Shown: positions 1-7,773, counted from the stretch's first letter. The stretch: DNA of 17,288 bases from Gammaproteobacteria bacterium (GCA_015491615.1 WFVN01000095.1:1-17288); one strand, 5' to 3'. A program made the numbers and translations. Notes: generated by a model not told the origin, from the letters alone.

Positions 1-1997
1 AGGCCGGGCTGTTCCAGTGGGAAGGCCCGGAAGGGCGGCTCTCCCCCCACCCCATGGTGCGCTGGGAAGACGCCCACGGGCACGAACGCCAAGCGGTGGA
101 CCCCTACACCTTCCTGCCAGTGATCCCCGATTTCGACCTCTACCTGTTCGGCGAGGGCAAACACCACCACGCCTACCGCTTCCTGGGGGCCAACCCGCGC
201 CTCATCGACGGCGTGGAAGGCATCCTGTTCGCCGTCTGGGCCCCCAACGCCGAACGTGTCTCGGTGGTGGGCGACTTCAACGACTGGGACGGTCGCCGTC
301 ACCCCATGCGCGTACGCGGCGGCAGCGGCGTGTGGGAGCTGTTCCTCCCCGGCGTGCGTCCGGGGGCCCTGTACAAATTCGAGATCCGCTCGCGCGTCAC
401 CGGCAACGTGGAGGTGCGCACCGACCCCTACGGCAAATTCTTCGAGCTGCGTCCGGGCACCGCCGCCATCGTCACCGGCGACCCCGCCCACGCCTGGGGC
501 GACCAGGAATGGATGGCCGGGCGCACGGAAGAAGCCTGGCTGCACGGCCCCATCAGCATTTACGAAGTGCACCTGGGCTCCTGGCGGCGGCGTCCCGACG
601 GCAGCTTCATGAGCTACCGGGAGCTGGCCCCCCTGTTGGTGGACTACGTCCGCCGCATGGGCTACACCCACATCGAACTGCTGCCCATCACCGAACACCC
701 CCTGGACGCCTCCTGGGGCTACCAGACCACCGGCTACTACGCCCCCACCTCCCGTTTCGGCACGCCGGACGACTTCCGCTACTTCGTCGATCACTGCCAC
801 CGGCACGGCATCGGCGTCTATCTGGACTGGGTGCCCGGCCACTTCCCCGCCGACCGCACCGCCCTCGCCCGCTTCGACGGCACCGCCCTGTACGAGCACG
901 AGGACCCGCGTCTGGGCGAACACAAAGACTGGGGCACCCTCATCTTCAACTACGGCCGCAACGAGGTGCGCAACTTCCTCATCTCCAGCGCCTACTACTG
1001 GCTGGAGGAGTTCCACATCGACGGCCTGCGCGTGGACGCGGTAGCCTCCATGCTCTACCTGGACTACTCCCGCAAGGAGGGCGAGTGGCTGCCCAACATC
1101 CACGGCGGGCGCGAGAACCTGGAGGCCATCGACTTCCTCCGCCAGCTCAACGACCTCACCCACGGCGAACACCCCGGCACCGTCACCATGGCCGAGGAGT
1201 CCACCGCCTGGCCGCAGGTCTCCCGCCCCACCTGGCTGGGTGGCCTGGGCTTCTCCATGAAATGGAACATGGGCTGGATGCACGACACGCTGGAATACTT
1301 CTCCCAGGACCCCCTCTTCCGGCGCTACCACCACGACAAGCTCACCTTCGGTCTCCTCTACGCCTTCAGCGAAAACTTCGTCCTCCCCTTCTCCCACGAC
1401 GAAGTGGTGCACGGCAAAGGTTCCATGCGCGCCAAGATGCCCGGAGACGACTGGCAGAAATTCGCCAACCTGCGCCTGTTGTACAGTCTCATGCACACCT
1501 ACCCGGGCAAGAAACTGCTGTTCCAGGGTAACGACATCGGCCAGTGGCCGGAGTGGAACCACGACGACGAGATAGACTGGGCGGTGCTGGACTACCCCCT
1601 GGCCGAGGGTCTGCAACGCCTGGTGGCCGACGTCAATCGTCTGTATCGTGAGCGCCCCGAGTTGCACCGGCTGGACTTCGATCCCGAGGGTTTCACCTGG
1701 ATCGACTGCCACGATACCGACAACTCGGTGATCAGCTATCTGCGTCGGGACGACCAGGGCCGCCACCTGCTGGTGGTCCTCAACTTCACCCCCGTCCCCC
1801 GTCACGGTTACCGCATCGGCGTGCCTCACCACGGAAGCTACCGGGAACTCCTCAACTCCGACAGCGCCTACTACGGCGGCAGCAACCTGGGCAACGGCGG
1901 CGCTATCGCCAGCGAAGACCTCCCCTGGATGGGTCAGCCACACTCTCTGGTCCTTATTCTGCCCCCCCTGGGGGCCTTGATCCTCGCCCCGGAATGA
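1..1997 (+). CDS. glgB: 1,4-alpha-glucan branching enzyme, 5' partial
   Basis: Cytoplasmic GH13 enzyme that makes the alpha-1,6 branches of glycogen. The frame is open to the window edge; codons 3-53, upstream of the first Met at 54, read GLFQWEGPEGR, which fits the conserved N-terminal part of GlgB, so Met54 is internal. Numbered from Met54: a CBM48 module at about 52-110 (GDFNDWDG), then the catalytic barrel with all four GH13 regions: VYLDWVPGHF; GLRVDAV with nucleophile Asp328; TMAEES with acid/base Glu381; FSHDEV with Asp449. These three residues sit 77 positions before E. coli GlgB Asp405, Glu458 and Asp526, so about 60 residues lie outside the window and the full protein should be near 724 aa. 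The C-terminal all-beta domain is complete. It is followed 85 nt downstream by pgi, consistent with shared glycogen/gluconeogenesis work. Confidence 0.97.
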   Translation, partial: AGLFQWEGPEGRLSPHPMVRWEDAHGHERQAVDPYTFLPVIPDFDLYLFGEGKHHHAYRFLGANPRLIDGVEGILFAVWAPNAERVSVVGDFNDWDGRRHPMRVRGGSGVWELFLPGVRPGALYKFEIRSRVTGNVEVRTDPYGKFFELRPGTAAIVTGDPAHAWGDQEWMAGRTEEAWLHGPISIYEVHLGSWRRRPDGSFMSYRELAPLLVDYVRRMGYTHIELLPITEHPLDASWGYQTTGYYAPTSRFGTPDDFRYFVDHCHRHGIGVYLDWVPGHFPADRTALARFDGTALYEHEDPRLGEHKDWGTLIFNYGRNEVRNFLISSAYYWLEEFHIDGLRVDAVASMLYLDYSRKEGEWLPNIHGGRENLEAIDFLRQLNDLTHGEHPGTVTMAEESTAWPQVSRPTWLGGLGFSMKWNMGWMHDTLEYFSQDPLFRRYHHDKLTFGLLYAFSENFVLPFSHDEVVHGKGSMRAKMPGDDWQKFANLRLLYSLMHTYPGKKLLFQGNDIGQWPEWNHDDEIDWAVLDYPLAEGLQRLVADVNRLYRERPELHRLDFDPEGFTWIDCHDTDNSVISYLRRDDQGRHLLVVLNFTPVPRHGYRIGVPHHGSYRELLNSDSAYYGGSNLGNGGAIASEDLPWMGQPHSLVLILPPLGALILAPE

Positions 1998-2082
1998 GTC
2001 AGATCATCAAACCCGCACGAGACGGCACGGGCCTTGCCTCACGAGGCCGACCAGGAACCCCAACAGCGAAAAGGAGTACGCC

Positions 2083-3402
2083 GTGACCGACCTCTCCCGC
2101 TTGTCCATCCATAGCGACAACCTGTTCTCCGACGCCATCGGCGCCGGCGGCGTGGATCGCCAGGCCCTGGAGGACCTCTCCCCGCGCCTGGCCGACCTGC
2201 GTGAACGGGTGAAGGCGTGGTATGCCGACCCCACCCCCAACTTCCTCAACCTCCCCAAGACCACCGACGTCGCCACCATCAAACACCGCGGGCAGGAATT
2301 CGTGCGCCGCTTCGACCGTTGCATCGTCTTCGGCATCGGCGGCTCCTCCCTTGGCGGCGAGATGCTGGTGCGCACCCTCGGCCCACGCCACCCCAAGTGC
2401 GCGGTCACTTTCTACGACAACGTGGACCCCTCCACCCTGGAGGAATTGGGCGAAGTGGACTGGCAGCACACCCTCCTCCTGGTGATTTCCAAGTCCGGCA
2501 ACACCGCCGAGACCCTCAGCCAGTTCCTCACCGTCCTGCCGGTGATGGAACACCAATTGGGGGACGAACGCATCAAGGAACACACCCTGGTCATTACCGA
2601 GAACGAAGAAGGCGCCCTCTTCGAACTGGCCCGGCGCCTGGACCTGCCGGTGATCGAACACCCCCCCGTGGGCGGGCGTTTCTCCGTTCTCTCCGTGGTG
2701 GGCCTGTTGCCTGCCTACATCGGCGGTGTGGACATCGACGGCGTCATGGAAGGGGCGCGCGCCATGGCCGAGCGGTGCGTGGCCGCCGACTCCATCCTGG
2801 AGAACCCGGCCTACTTCAACGGCGCCGCCCAGTATCTGCACGCCGAACAGGGGCGCACCATCTCCGTGGTCATGCCCTACGCCGACCACCTGCGTTTCAT
2901 CGTCAACTGGTTCCGCCAGTTATGGGCCGAGAGCCTGGGCAAGATGGACGCCGAGGGGCGCCACAAGGGCCTCACCCCGGTGGAAGCGCACGGCGTCACC
3001 GACCAGCACTCGCAACTGCAACTGCTCCTGGAAGGGCCGGACGACAAGCTCGTCACCTTCCTCACCAACCCCGCCTTCCGCTACCGGGGCAGCCGCGTGC
3101 CCATGCGCTTCAACGACATCCCCGCCATCGCCCCCCTCGCCGGACACACCATCGGTGAACTCTTCTATGCCGAATTCCTCGCCACCCGCACCACCCTCTC
3201 CAACCGCCACCGTCCCAACCGCACCCTGAGCCTCCTCACCCGCGACGCCTACGCCCTGGGCGAGCTCATCATCCTCATGGAGCTGGAAACGGTCGTGGTG
3301 GCCGAGCTGCTGGGCATCAACGCCTTCGATCAACCGGCGGTGGAAGAGAGCAAGGTCCTCACCCGCCAATACTTGGGGAAAATGAATTCGGTGGATACCT
3401 GA
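2083..3402 (+). CDS. pgi: glucose-6-phosphate isomerase (short bacterial type)
   Basis: Cytosolic isomerase interconverting fructose-6-P and glucose-6-P. The start is GTG at 2083, chosen because AAGGAG (2071-2076) lies 6 nt upstream and the protein begins in the expected place (MTDLSRLSIH). The 439 residues match the compact PGI type seen in Bacillus/Thermotoga-like enzymes rather than the ~550-residue E. coli enzyme. Visible motifs: phosphate-binding FGIGGSSLGG (83-92), SKSGNTAET (136-144), PGI signature VGGRFSVLSVVG (196-207), Glu283 in WAESLGKMD, His309 in TDQHSQ, and the C-terminal FDQPAVEESK with Lys424. It lies between glgB and the FBP aldolase/phosphatase on the same strand, supplying hexose phosphate in the direction of glycogen. 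Confidence 0.95.
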   Translation: MTDLSRLSIHSDNLFSDAIGAGGVDRQALEDLSPRLADLRERVKAWYADPTPNFLNLPKTTDVATIKHRGQEFVRRFDRCIVFGIGGSSLGGEMLVRTLGPRHPKCAVTFYDNVDPSTLEELGEVDWQHTLLLVISKSGNTAETLSQFLTVLPVMEHQLGDERIKEHTLVITENEEGALFELARRLDLPVIEHPPVGGRFSVLSVVGLLPAYIGGVDIDGVMEGARAMAERCVAADSILENPAYFNGAAQYLHAEQGRTISVVMPYADHLRFIVNWFRQLWAESLGKMDAEGRHKGLTPVEAHGVTDQHSQLQLLLEGPDDKLVTFLTNPAFRYRGSRVPMRFNDIPAIAPLAGHTIGELFYAEFLATRTTLSNRHRPNRTLSLLTRDAYALGELIILMELETVVVAELLGINAFDQPAVEESKVLTRQYLGKMNSVDT

Positions 3403-3411
3403 CCTCCTCCC

Positions 3412-3433
3412 GGCCGGGCCCGTGGGCCCGGCC
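3412..3433 (+). other. GC-rich hairpin between pgi and fbp
   Basis: A perfect 10-bp inverted repeat, GGCCGGGCCC / GGGCCCGGCC, separated by GT, begins 10 nt after the pgi stop. No T-run follows, so it is not a classical rho-independent terminator. It could protect the pgi mRNA 3' end or reduce read-through into fbp. Confidence 0.55.
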
Positions 3434-3461
3434 CGCCCCACGGGCGAACGCCAGACTCCGC

Positions 3462-3470
3462 TGCTATGCT
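3462..3470 (+). promoter_or_regulatory. possible extended -10 promoter for fbp
   Basis: TG-C-TATGCT resembles an extended -10 element (TGnTATAAT) 36 nt upstream of the fbp start codon and downstream of the pgi hairpin. No convincing -35 is visible, which extended -10 promoters can tolerate. It would let fbp be transcribed separately from glgB-pgi. Confidence 0.3.
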
Positions 3471-3505
3471 CAGATCCATCCCGAATCGAGGTAGCGGAGG
3501 CAGCC

Positions 3506-4606
3506 ATGAAGATCACCCTCAGCGTCATCAAAGCCGACATCGGCTCCATCGGCGGCCACCTCACCCCGTCCCGACACCTGGTGGAAACGGTCAAGTCCCA
3601 TCTCGACAGCCAGGGGCGGGGCATCGTCATCGACCACTACGTCTCCCACACCGGCGACGACGTGGCCATCCTCATGACCCACACTGCAGGCACCGGCGAC
3701 GAGGACGTGCACAAACTGGCCTGGGGGGCCTTTCTCGCCGGCACCCGCGTGGCCAAGGAACAGGGCCTCTACGGTGCCGGACAGGACCTCCTCAAAGAGG
3801 CCTTCTCCGGCAACGTGCGCGGCATGGGGCCGGCGGTGGCGGAGATGGAATTCGAAGAACGCCCCAACGAGCCCTTCCTCTTCTTCGCCGCCGACAAGAC
3901 CGACCCCGGGGCCTACAACCTGCCCCTCTACCTGGCCTTCGCCGATCCCATGACCACCCCCGGCCTGCTCCTCTCCCCGGAACTGGCCAAGGGCTTCCGC
4001 TTCGTCATCATGGACGTCAACTACACTGAGGGGGACCGCATCATCGAACTGAACGCCCCCGAGGACCTCTACCTCATCGCCACCCTGCTGCGCGACCCCG
4101 AGCGCTACGTGGTGGAATCGGTGTGGTCGCGGGCCACCGACGAGATCGCCGCCGTCGCCTCCACCACCCGCCTGCACAACATCGCCGGCAAATACGTGGG
4201 CAAGGACGACCCGGTGATGCTGGTGCGGGCGCAGAAGCACTTCCCCGCCACCGGCGAGATCCTCGCCCCCTACGCCACCGGCCACTTCGTCGCCGGCGGC
4301 ATGCGCGGCTCCCACAACATGCCCCTCATGCCCGTGCCCCTGAACTCGAGCATCAGCTACTTCGACGGCCCGCCGGTGGTGAGCTGCGCCGCCTTCTGCG
4401 TGCACGAAGGCAAGCTCACCGAGGCGGTGGACACCTTCGCCCACCCCTTCTGGGACACGGTGCGCGACGACGTCGCCAAGAAGGCCATGGAAATGCGCCG
4501 CCAGGGCTTCTTCGGCGCCGCCATGCTGCCCATGACCGAACTGGAATACACCGGCATCATGCAGACCCTGGAGGCCCTGGACGAACGCTTCACCGTGCGC
4601 GACTGA
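3506..4606 (+). CDS. fbp: archaeal-type fructose-1,6-bisphosphate aldolase/phosphatase (FBPase class V)
   Basis: Bifunctional gluconeogenic enzyme that condenses dihydroxyacetone-P and glyceraldehyde-3-P to FBP and then dephosphorylates it to fructose-6-P. Start is ATG 3506 with GGAGG at 3496-3500; the frame is open further upstream but the family N-terminus (MKITLSVIKADIG) begins here. The 366 residues follow the Sulfolobus tokodaii/Thermoproteus enzyme nearly throughout: Asp11 and His18 (metal), Asp51-Asp52 (HTGDD), QDLLKEAFSGNVRG, ADKTDPGAYNLPLY, and the Schiff-base Lys233 with Tyr230 and Asp234-235 in KYVGKDDPVM. FDGPPVV and TELEYT near the C-terminus also match. The family is typical of archaea and deep-branching bacteria, so its presence beside glgB-pgi is notable. 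The product feeds Pgi directly, and the enzyme is effectively one-way, marking the cluster as anabolic. Confidence 0.95.
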   Translation: MKITLSVIKADIGSIGGHLTPSRHLVETVKSHLDSQGRGIVIDHYVSHTGDDVAILMTHTAGTGDEDVHKLAWGAFLAGTRVAKEQGLYGAGQDLLKEAFSGNVRGMGPAVAEMEFEERPNEPFLFFAADKTDPGAYNLPLYLAFADPMTTPGLLLSPELAKGFRFVIMDVNYTEGDRIIELNAPEDLYLIATLLRDPERYVVESVWSRATDEIAAVASTTRLHNIAGKYVGKDDPVMLVRAQKHFPATGEILAPYATGHFVAGGMRGSHNMPLMPVPLNSSISYFDGPPVVSCAAFCVHEGKLTEAVDTFAHPFWDTVRDDVAKKAMEMRRQGFFGAAMLPMTELEYTGIMQTLEALDERFTVRD

Positions 4607-4626
4607 GGCCCAAGGGCCGAATCGGT

Positions 4627-4654
4627 AAGGGAGGCCGCGGCCTCCCTTTTCTTT
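4627..4654 (+). terminator. rho-independent terminator after fbp
   Basis: A 10-bp perfect stem (AAGGGAGGCC / GGCCTCCCTT) around a GC centre is followed by TTCTTT on the plus strand, 20 nt after the fbp stop. It lies between the convergent fbp and acr3 stops. The minus-strand side has only a weak T-run, so it mainly serves fbp. Confidence 0.85.
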
Positions 4655-4660
4655 GCGCCC

Positions 4661-5746
4661 TCAATGCCCCCGATGGACGTGCAGATCGGGCGGGCAGCAG
4701 ACCTCGGTGGGGACCACGCCGGGGGCGGCCTCGTACCAGGCGCGGGTGGCGTTCACCACCTTCACCGCCGCCAGCATGAGGGGCACTTCCACCAGCACCC
4801 CCACCACCGTCGCCAGGGCGGCGCCGGACTGGAAGCCGAACAGGGCGATGGCGGTGGCCACCGCCAGCTCGAAGAAGTTGCTGGCGCCGATGAGGGCGGA
4901 AGGACCGGCCACGCAATGGGGGCTAAGCAGGGCGCGGTTGGCCAGGTAGGCGATGCCGGCATTGAGGAACACTTGCACGGCGATGGGCACCGCCAGCAGG
5001 AGGATCACCAGCGGTTGTTCGACGATGCGCTCCCCCTGGAAGCCGAACAGCAGCACCAGGGTCAGCAGCAAGGCCACCACCGACACCGGCGAGGCGATGT
5101 GGATCACCCGTGCCAGGCGCACCACCCCCTGGGGGCGGGCCAGCAGACGCCAGCGCACGGCACTCGCCACCAACAGGGGCACCACCAGGTACATCCCCAC
5201 CGACAGGAGCAGGGTGTCCCAGGGCACGCGGATGTCGGACAACCCCAGGAGCAGGCCGACGATGGGGGCGAAGGCGAAGACCATGACGAGGTCGTTCAGG
5301 GCCACCTGGGAGAGGGTGAAATGGGGCTCGCCGCGCATGAGGTGGGTCCAGACGAAGACCATGGCCGTGCACGGGGCGGCGGCGAGGAGGATGAGGCCGG
5401 CCACGTAGCTGTCGATCTGGTCGGCGGGGAGCCAGGGGCGGAACAGGTGGGCCACGAACAGCCAGGCGAGCAGGGCCATGGAAAAGGGCTTGACGCCCCA
5501 GTTCACCGCCAGGGTCACGGCCACGCCCCGCCAATGCTGGCGCACGCCGGTGAGGGCGCGCAGGTCCACCTTGAGGAGCATGGGGGTGATCATCGCCCAC
5601 ACCAGCGCCATCACCGGCAGGTTCACGCGGGCGATCTCCCAGGAGGCGAGGGTCTGGAAGAGCCCGGGGACCCACTGCCCCAGGAACACGCCGGCGGCGA
5701 TGCACAGGGCCACCCACAGGCTCAGATAACGCTCGAACAGGTTCAT
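4661..5746 (-). CDS. acr3: arsenite efflux transporter, ACR3 family
   Basis: Inner-membrane carrier that exports arsenite. Start is ATG at 5746, chosen because it overlaps the arsC stop as ATGA; the open frame extends upstream but there it only shadows arsC. The 361 residues give about ten hydrophobic segments. Family marks: APCTAMVFVW with the conserved transport Cys126, LSQVALNDLVM, FLNAGIAYL, GPSALIGASNFFELAVA, and GVLVEVPLML with Glu320 in a late helix. The C-terminus ends in CCPP then HVH and H (Cys350, Cys351, His356, His358, His361), an unusual Cys/His-rich tail that might touch metal. It is the last gene of arsR-arsC-acr3, so its expression should follow ArsR derepression by As(III). 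Confidence 0.95.
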   Translation of the reverse strand: MNLFERYLSLWVALCIAAGVFLGQWVPGLFQTLASWEIARVNLPVMALVWAMITPMLLKVDLRALTGVRQHWRGVAVTLAVNWGVKPFSMALLAWLFVAHLFRPWLPADQIDSYVAGLILLAAAPCTAMVFVWTHLMRGEPHFTLSQVALNDLVMVFAFAPIVGLLLGLSDIRVPWDTLLLSVGMYLVVPLLVASAVRWRLLARPQGVVRLARVIHIASPVSVVALLLTLVLLFGFQGERIVEQPLVILLLAVPIAVQVFLNAGIAYLANRALLSPHCVAGPSALIGASNFFELAVATAIALFGFQSGAALATVVGVLVEVPLMLAAVKVVNATRAWYEAAPGVVPTEVCCPPDLHVHRGH

Positions 5747-6201
5747 CGGACACCCGCCCCCCAGCGCCGGCGCAACTCGGCCAGCAGCGCCTCCACCCGC
5801 GCGCGGATGTCGTCGCGGCTGGCGCGGAAGACCGCCGTCACCGCCGGCTCGTCGCCGGTGGCGCGGGCCGGGTCCTCCAAGGGCCAGTGGCGCCTCTCCA
5901 CCCCCGGCGGCAGGGCCGGGCAGTGCTCGTCGGCGTGGCCGCACACGGTCACCACCACATCCGCCCAATCCAGCATCTCCGGGGCAAGGCGAGTGGAGTC
6001 CTGGCCGGCGATGTCCACCCCCGCCTCGGCCATGGCGGCGATGGCGCGCGGATTCTTACCGTGCGCCTCGATGCCGGCCGAGGCCACCTCCAGCCACGGT
6101 TCGGGCCAGCGCGCCGCCAGGTGGCGGGCCCAGCCCTCGGCCATCTGCGAACGGCAACTGTTGCCGGTGCATAGAAACAGCAGGTGCAGGGGTCGGTTCA
6201 C
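5743..6201 (-). CDS. arsC: arsenate reductase, low-molecular-weight phosphatase type (thioredoxin-linked)
   Basis: Reduces arsenate to arsenite for export by the downstream transporter. GTG at 6201 is taken as the start because GGAGGA lies at 6206-6211 and the protein begins just before the P-loop. The 152 residues carry the active-site loop CTGNSCR (Cys11-X5-Arg17), the STR segment, and the redox pair Cys87 and Cys94 in VCGHADEHCP, followed by WPLEDPA. This is the pI258-type arrangement, where a three-cysteine relay is recharged by thioredoxin, not the glutaredoxin-dependent E. coli R773 type. The ATGA overlap with acr3 and the 13-nt gap after arsR indicate a single transcript with translational coupling. 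Confidence 0.95.
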   Translation of the reverse strand: MNRPLHLLFLCTGNSCRSQMAEGWARHLAARWPEPWLEVASAGIEAHGKNPRAIAAMAEAGVDIAGQDSTRLAPEMLDWADVVVTVCGHADEHCPALPPGVERRHWPLEDPARATGDEPAVTAVFRASRDDIRARVEALLAELRRRWGAGVR

Positions 6202-6214
6202 GGAATCCTCCGGG

Positions 6215-6559
6215 TCAGTCGCAACAGGCGGCGCCGGGGCGACCGGCCATGGCGGCCAGGCGCGCGGCGTCCTCGCAAAAGGGCGACTCATCGGCCAGGG
6301 CGGCCACCGTCTCCGCCAACACCCGCCCTTGCCAGGGGGGCAGATCCGGGTGCAGGCGGTAGTAGATCCACTGCCCGGCGCGCCGGTCCGCCACCAGACC
6401 GGCCTCTCGCAAATGGGCCAAGTGGCGGGAGACGCGCGGCTGCGGCACCGCCAGGGCATGGGTCAACTCACAGACACACAACTCCCCCTCCCGGGCGAGC
6501 AGCACCAGGCAACGCAGGCGGGTGGTATCAGCCAGGGCACGGAAGAAGCGCTCAGGCAT
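6215..6559 (-). CDS. arsR: ArsR-family arsenite-responsive repressor
   Basis: A 114-residue winged-helix repressor of the SmtB/ArsR family. The As(III) site is visible as ELCVCEL (Cys28, Cys30) at the start of the alpha-3 region, with Cys17 nearby (LRCLVLL). The recognition helix reads VPQPRVSRHLAHLREAGLV, followed by the wing RRAGQWIYYRL. ATG at 6559 is the natural start; upstream sequence becomes AT-rich. It ends in a CCD tail that may add a metal ligand. It is first in the operon and should bind its own promoter until arsenite releases it. Confidence 0.95.
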   Translation of the reverse strand: MPERFFRALADTTRLRCLVLLAREGELCVCELTHALAVPQPRVSRHLAHLREAGLVADRRAGQWIYYRLHPDLPPWQGRVLAETVAALADESPFCEDAARLAAMAGRPGAACCD

Positions 6560-6600
6560 ATTTCTTCATCTGCATATTCGGATAAATACAATTCTAACAT
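6560..6600 (-). promoter_or_regulatory. arsR promoter/operator region
   Basis: This AT-rich stretch just upstream of arsR contrasts with the GC-rich surroundings. It contains an imperfect palindrome TATTCGGATA (6575-6584; 8 of 10 positions symmetric), a reasonable half of an ArsR/SmtB-type operator. On the minus strand TAGAAT in 6590-6600 could be a -10, but no good -35 at the right distance was found. The region is assigned mainly from position and composition. Confidence 0.45.
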
Positions 6601-6630
6601 CAAAAGACTGTCGAGTTGGGCTTGGAGCGT

Positions 6631-6645
6631 TAATTGAGTAATTGA
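6631..6645 (+). repeat. short direct repeat TAATTGA in accessory-operon leader
   Basis: TAATTGA occurs twice with an 8-bp period (6631-6637 and 6639-6645), followed by another TTGA at 6649-6652. It lies in the AT-rich gap between divergent arsR and gene A. It could belong to the plus-strand promoter or be a binding site for the XRE-type protein encoded downstream; neither is shown. Confidence 0.35.
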
Positions 6646-6671
6646 AAGTTGAAGACGGCGGGAAGATGGCC

Positions 6672-6732
6672 GATGATTGAAACGACGGCAAACCGTCGAG
6701 ACCGTCGCCGGAAGGCGACGGTTTCTTTCATC
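6672..6732 (+). promoter_or_regulatory. structured three-arm inverted repeat in the leader of the accessory operon
   Basis: Outer arms GATGATTGAAAC (6672-6683) and GTTTCTTTCATC (6721-6732) pair at 10 of 12 positions. Inside are two more hairpins: GACGG-CAAA-CCGTC (6684-6697) and ACCGTCGCC-GGAA-GGCGACGGT (6701-6722), the latter followed by TTCTTTC. The hexamer CCGTCG/CGACGG occurs four times. The GC stem plus T-rich tail looks like an intrinsic terminator or attenuator, but there is no upstream plus-strand gene to terminate, so a leader attenuator, a small RNA, or a DNA operator are the options. Confidence 0.55.
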
Positions 6733-6745
6733 ACAGGGACGATCG

Positions 6746-7165
6746 GTGGGCAGGAGGACACGAAAGCGCCCCGACGACGGGGAGGCGGGCATCGCCAAAT
6801 GGACGGCCATCGCCAAGCTGGGGAGCGAGTTTTTCCGCTACGTCCCCAAATGGGGCTCGATCACCGCGATCGCCTATTTCGGCTCTCGGTCCGTCGAGTC
6901 CCTAGCCGGGCGGCTGACACAGGCGGACATCGCCATTGGCGTGAGCCTGGCGAGCGACCTTTTGCGGCAGGAAAGGACGTTTTGCCTTCTCGCCGCGGGA
7001 GTCGGGCTGGGCGGGATCGTGTATGGGAAGCTCCAGGCCTCGCTGCGCAAGTCGGAAGTGGCGCGCCTCGCCGAGACCAACAGGCGGTACGAAAGACGCA
7101 AGGACCCGAATCGAAGCAGTAGCGGGATGACCGCGCGCGGAGAACGCCCGGAGGGCGACGAATGA
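6746..7165 (+). CDS. gene A: small two-TM protein with RSSSG tail
   Basis: Not assigned to a named family. The frame is open back to TTG 6677, but that would translate through the inverted-repeat element, so GTG 6746 with AGGGA just upstream (6735-6739) is preferred; the start is uncertain. In the 139-residue version: a basic N-terminus, a probable helix at about 37-54 (WGSITAIAYFGSRSVESLA), a second at 79-97 (TFCLLAAGVGLGGIVYGKL), then a basic/acidic helical stretch with DPNRSSSGMTARGE near the end. That serine-rich tail resembles endings of small conserved proteobacterial membrane proteins I recall, without known function. The stop overlaps the start of gene B as ATGA, so the two are translationally coupled. 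Confidence 0.7.
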   Translation: MGRRTRKRPDDGEAGIAKWTAIAKLGSEFFRYVPKWGSITAIAYFGSRSVESLAGRLTQADIAIGVSLASDLLRQERTFCLLAAGVGLGGIVYGKLQASLRKSEVARLAETNRRYERRKDPNRSSSGMTARGERPEGDE

Positions 7166-7746
7166 ACGTCGATATGGAAGCGCTGTTCTGGACCGTCATG
7201 AACCTGGCCGCGGTCGCCACGCTGTGGTGGCTCTACTTCGTGGGCTATCGCGCCTATCGTCGGGACAAGACCCGCCAGGCGCTCTATCGCCTGCGGGACG
7301 AGCTGTTCGACTACTGGGACGCGCACGGACTGGACTTCGACCACCGGGCCTATCGCACGGTCCGCGCGCTGCTGAACGGCATGATCCGAAGCACGAATCA
7401 GCTCAGCATCACGTTCGTGCTCCTCATGATCCACGGCGAAAGACGCTCCTCGGGAAACACTGCCGCGGACGAGTTCGCCCAGGCGTTGGCTCGATCGGTG
7501 GAGTGCCTGCCCAAAACCCATCGCCGCCAGGTACTGCATACCCTGAAGGAAGCCCACCGAGTCGTCGGCGAGCATCTCGTCCGTTCCGCCCTGCCCACGC
7601 TGATCGTCGACGTGGCCACGCGGATCGTCCGCGTCGGTCGCTCGTTCTTCGAGAATCTGCTGTACGGGGCGGGGCGGCGCCGGCAGTGGCGCGAGATGGA
7701 CGCCTTCATGGTGCGGTTCGGGGAGCGGGACCGGGTGGCGACGTAG
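7162..7746 (+). CDS. gene B: single-TM protein with conserved RDELFD region
   Basis: No function recognised. ATG 7162 is supported by GGAGGG at 7150-7155 and the ATGA overlap with gene A. The 194 residues have one strong N-terminal membrane helix (about 7-29, FWTVMNLAAVATLWWLYFVGY), then YRRDKTRQALYRLRDELFD (32-50), FDHRAYRTVRALLNGMIR (59-76) and a helical remainder with an amphipathic segment near 155-170. The pattern of a TM anchor followed by RxxLYxLRDELFDY and LNGMIR is one I associate with widespread uncharacterised bacterial membrane proteins. It probably sits in the inner membrane with a cytoplasmic helical domain and acts with genes A and D, a guess based on adjacency only. Confidence 0.8.
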   Translation: MNVDMEALFWTVMNLAAVATLWWLYFVGYRAYRRDKTRQALYRLRDELFDYWDAHGLDFDHRAYRTVRALLNGMIRSTNQLSITFVLLMIHGERRSSGNTAADEFAQALARSVECLPKTHRRQVLHTLKEAHRVVGEHLVRSALPTLIVDVATRIVRVGRSFFENLLYGAGRRRQWREMDAFMVRFGERDRVAT

Positions 7747-7773
7747 ACTTCACGGACTCGACGAGGGGGGAAC

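Noticed and set aside
17..1531. 504-codon plus-strand frame overlapping glgB
   Set aside because: Arg/Pro/His-rich shadow; the GlgB frame carries all four GH13 motifs.
5746..5968. N-terminal extension of acr3
   Set aside because: The extra 74 residues lie wholly within arsC and are Gly/Arg-rich; ATG 5746 overlapping the arsC stop is the natural start.
6672..6732. CRISPR repeat (ATTGAAAC end) or retron msr/msd
   Set aside because: ATTGAAAC occurs once with no spaced repeats or cas genes, and no reverse transcriptase is encoded nearby, so the inverted repeat alone is not enough.
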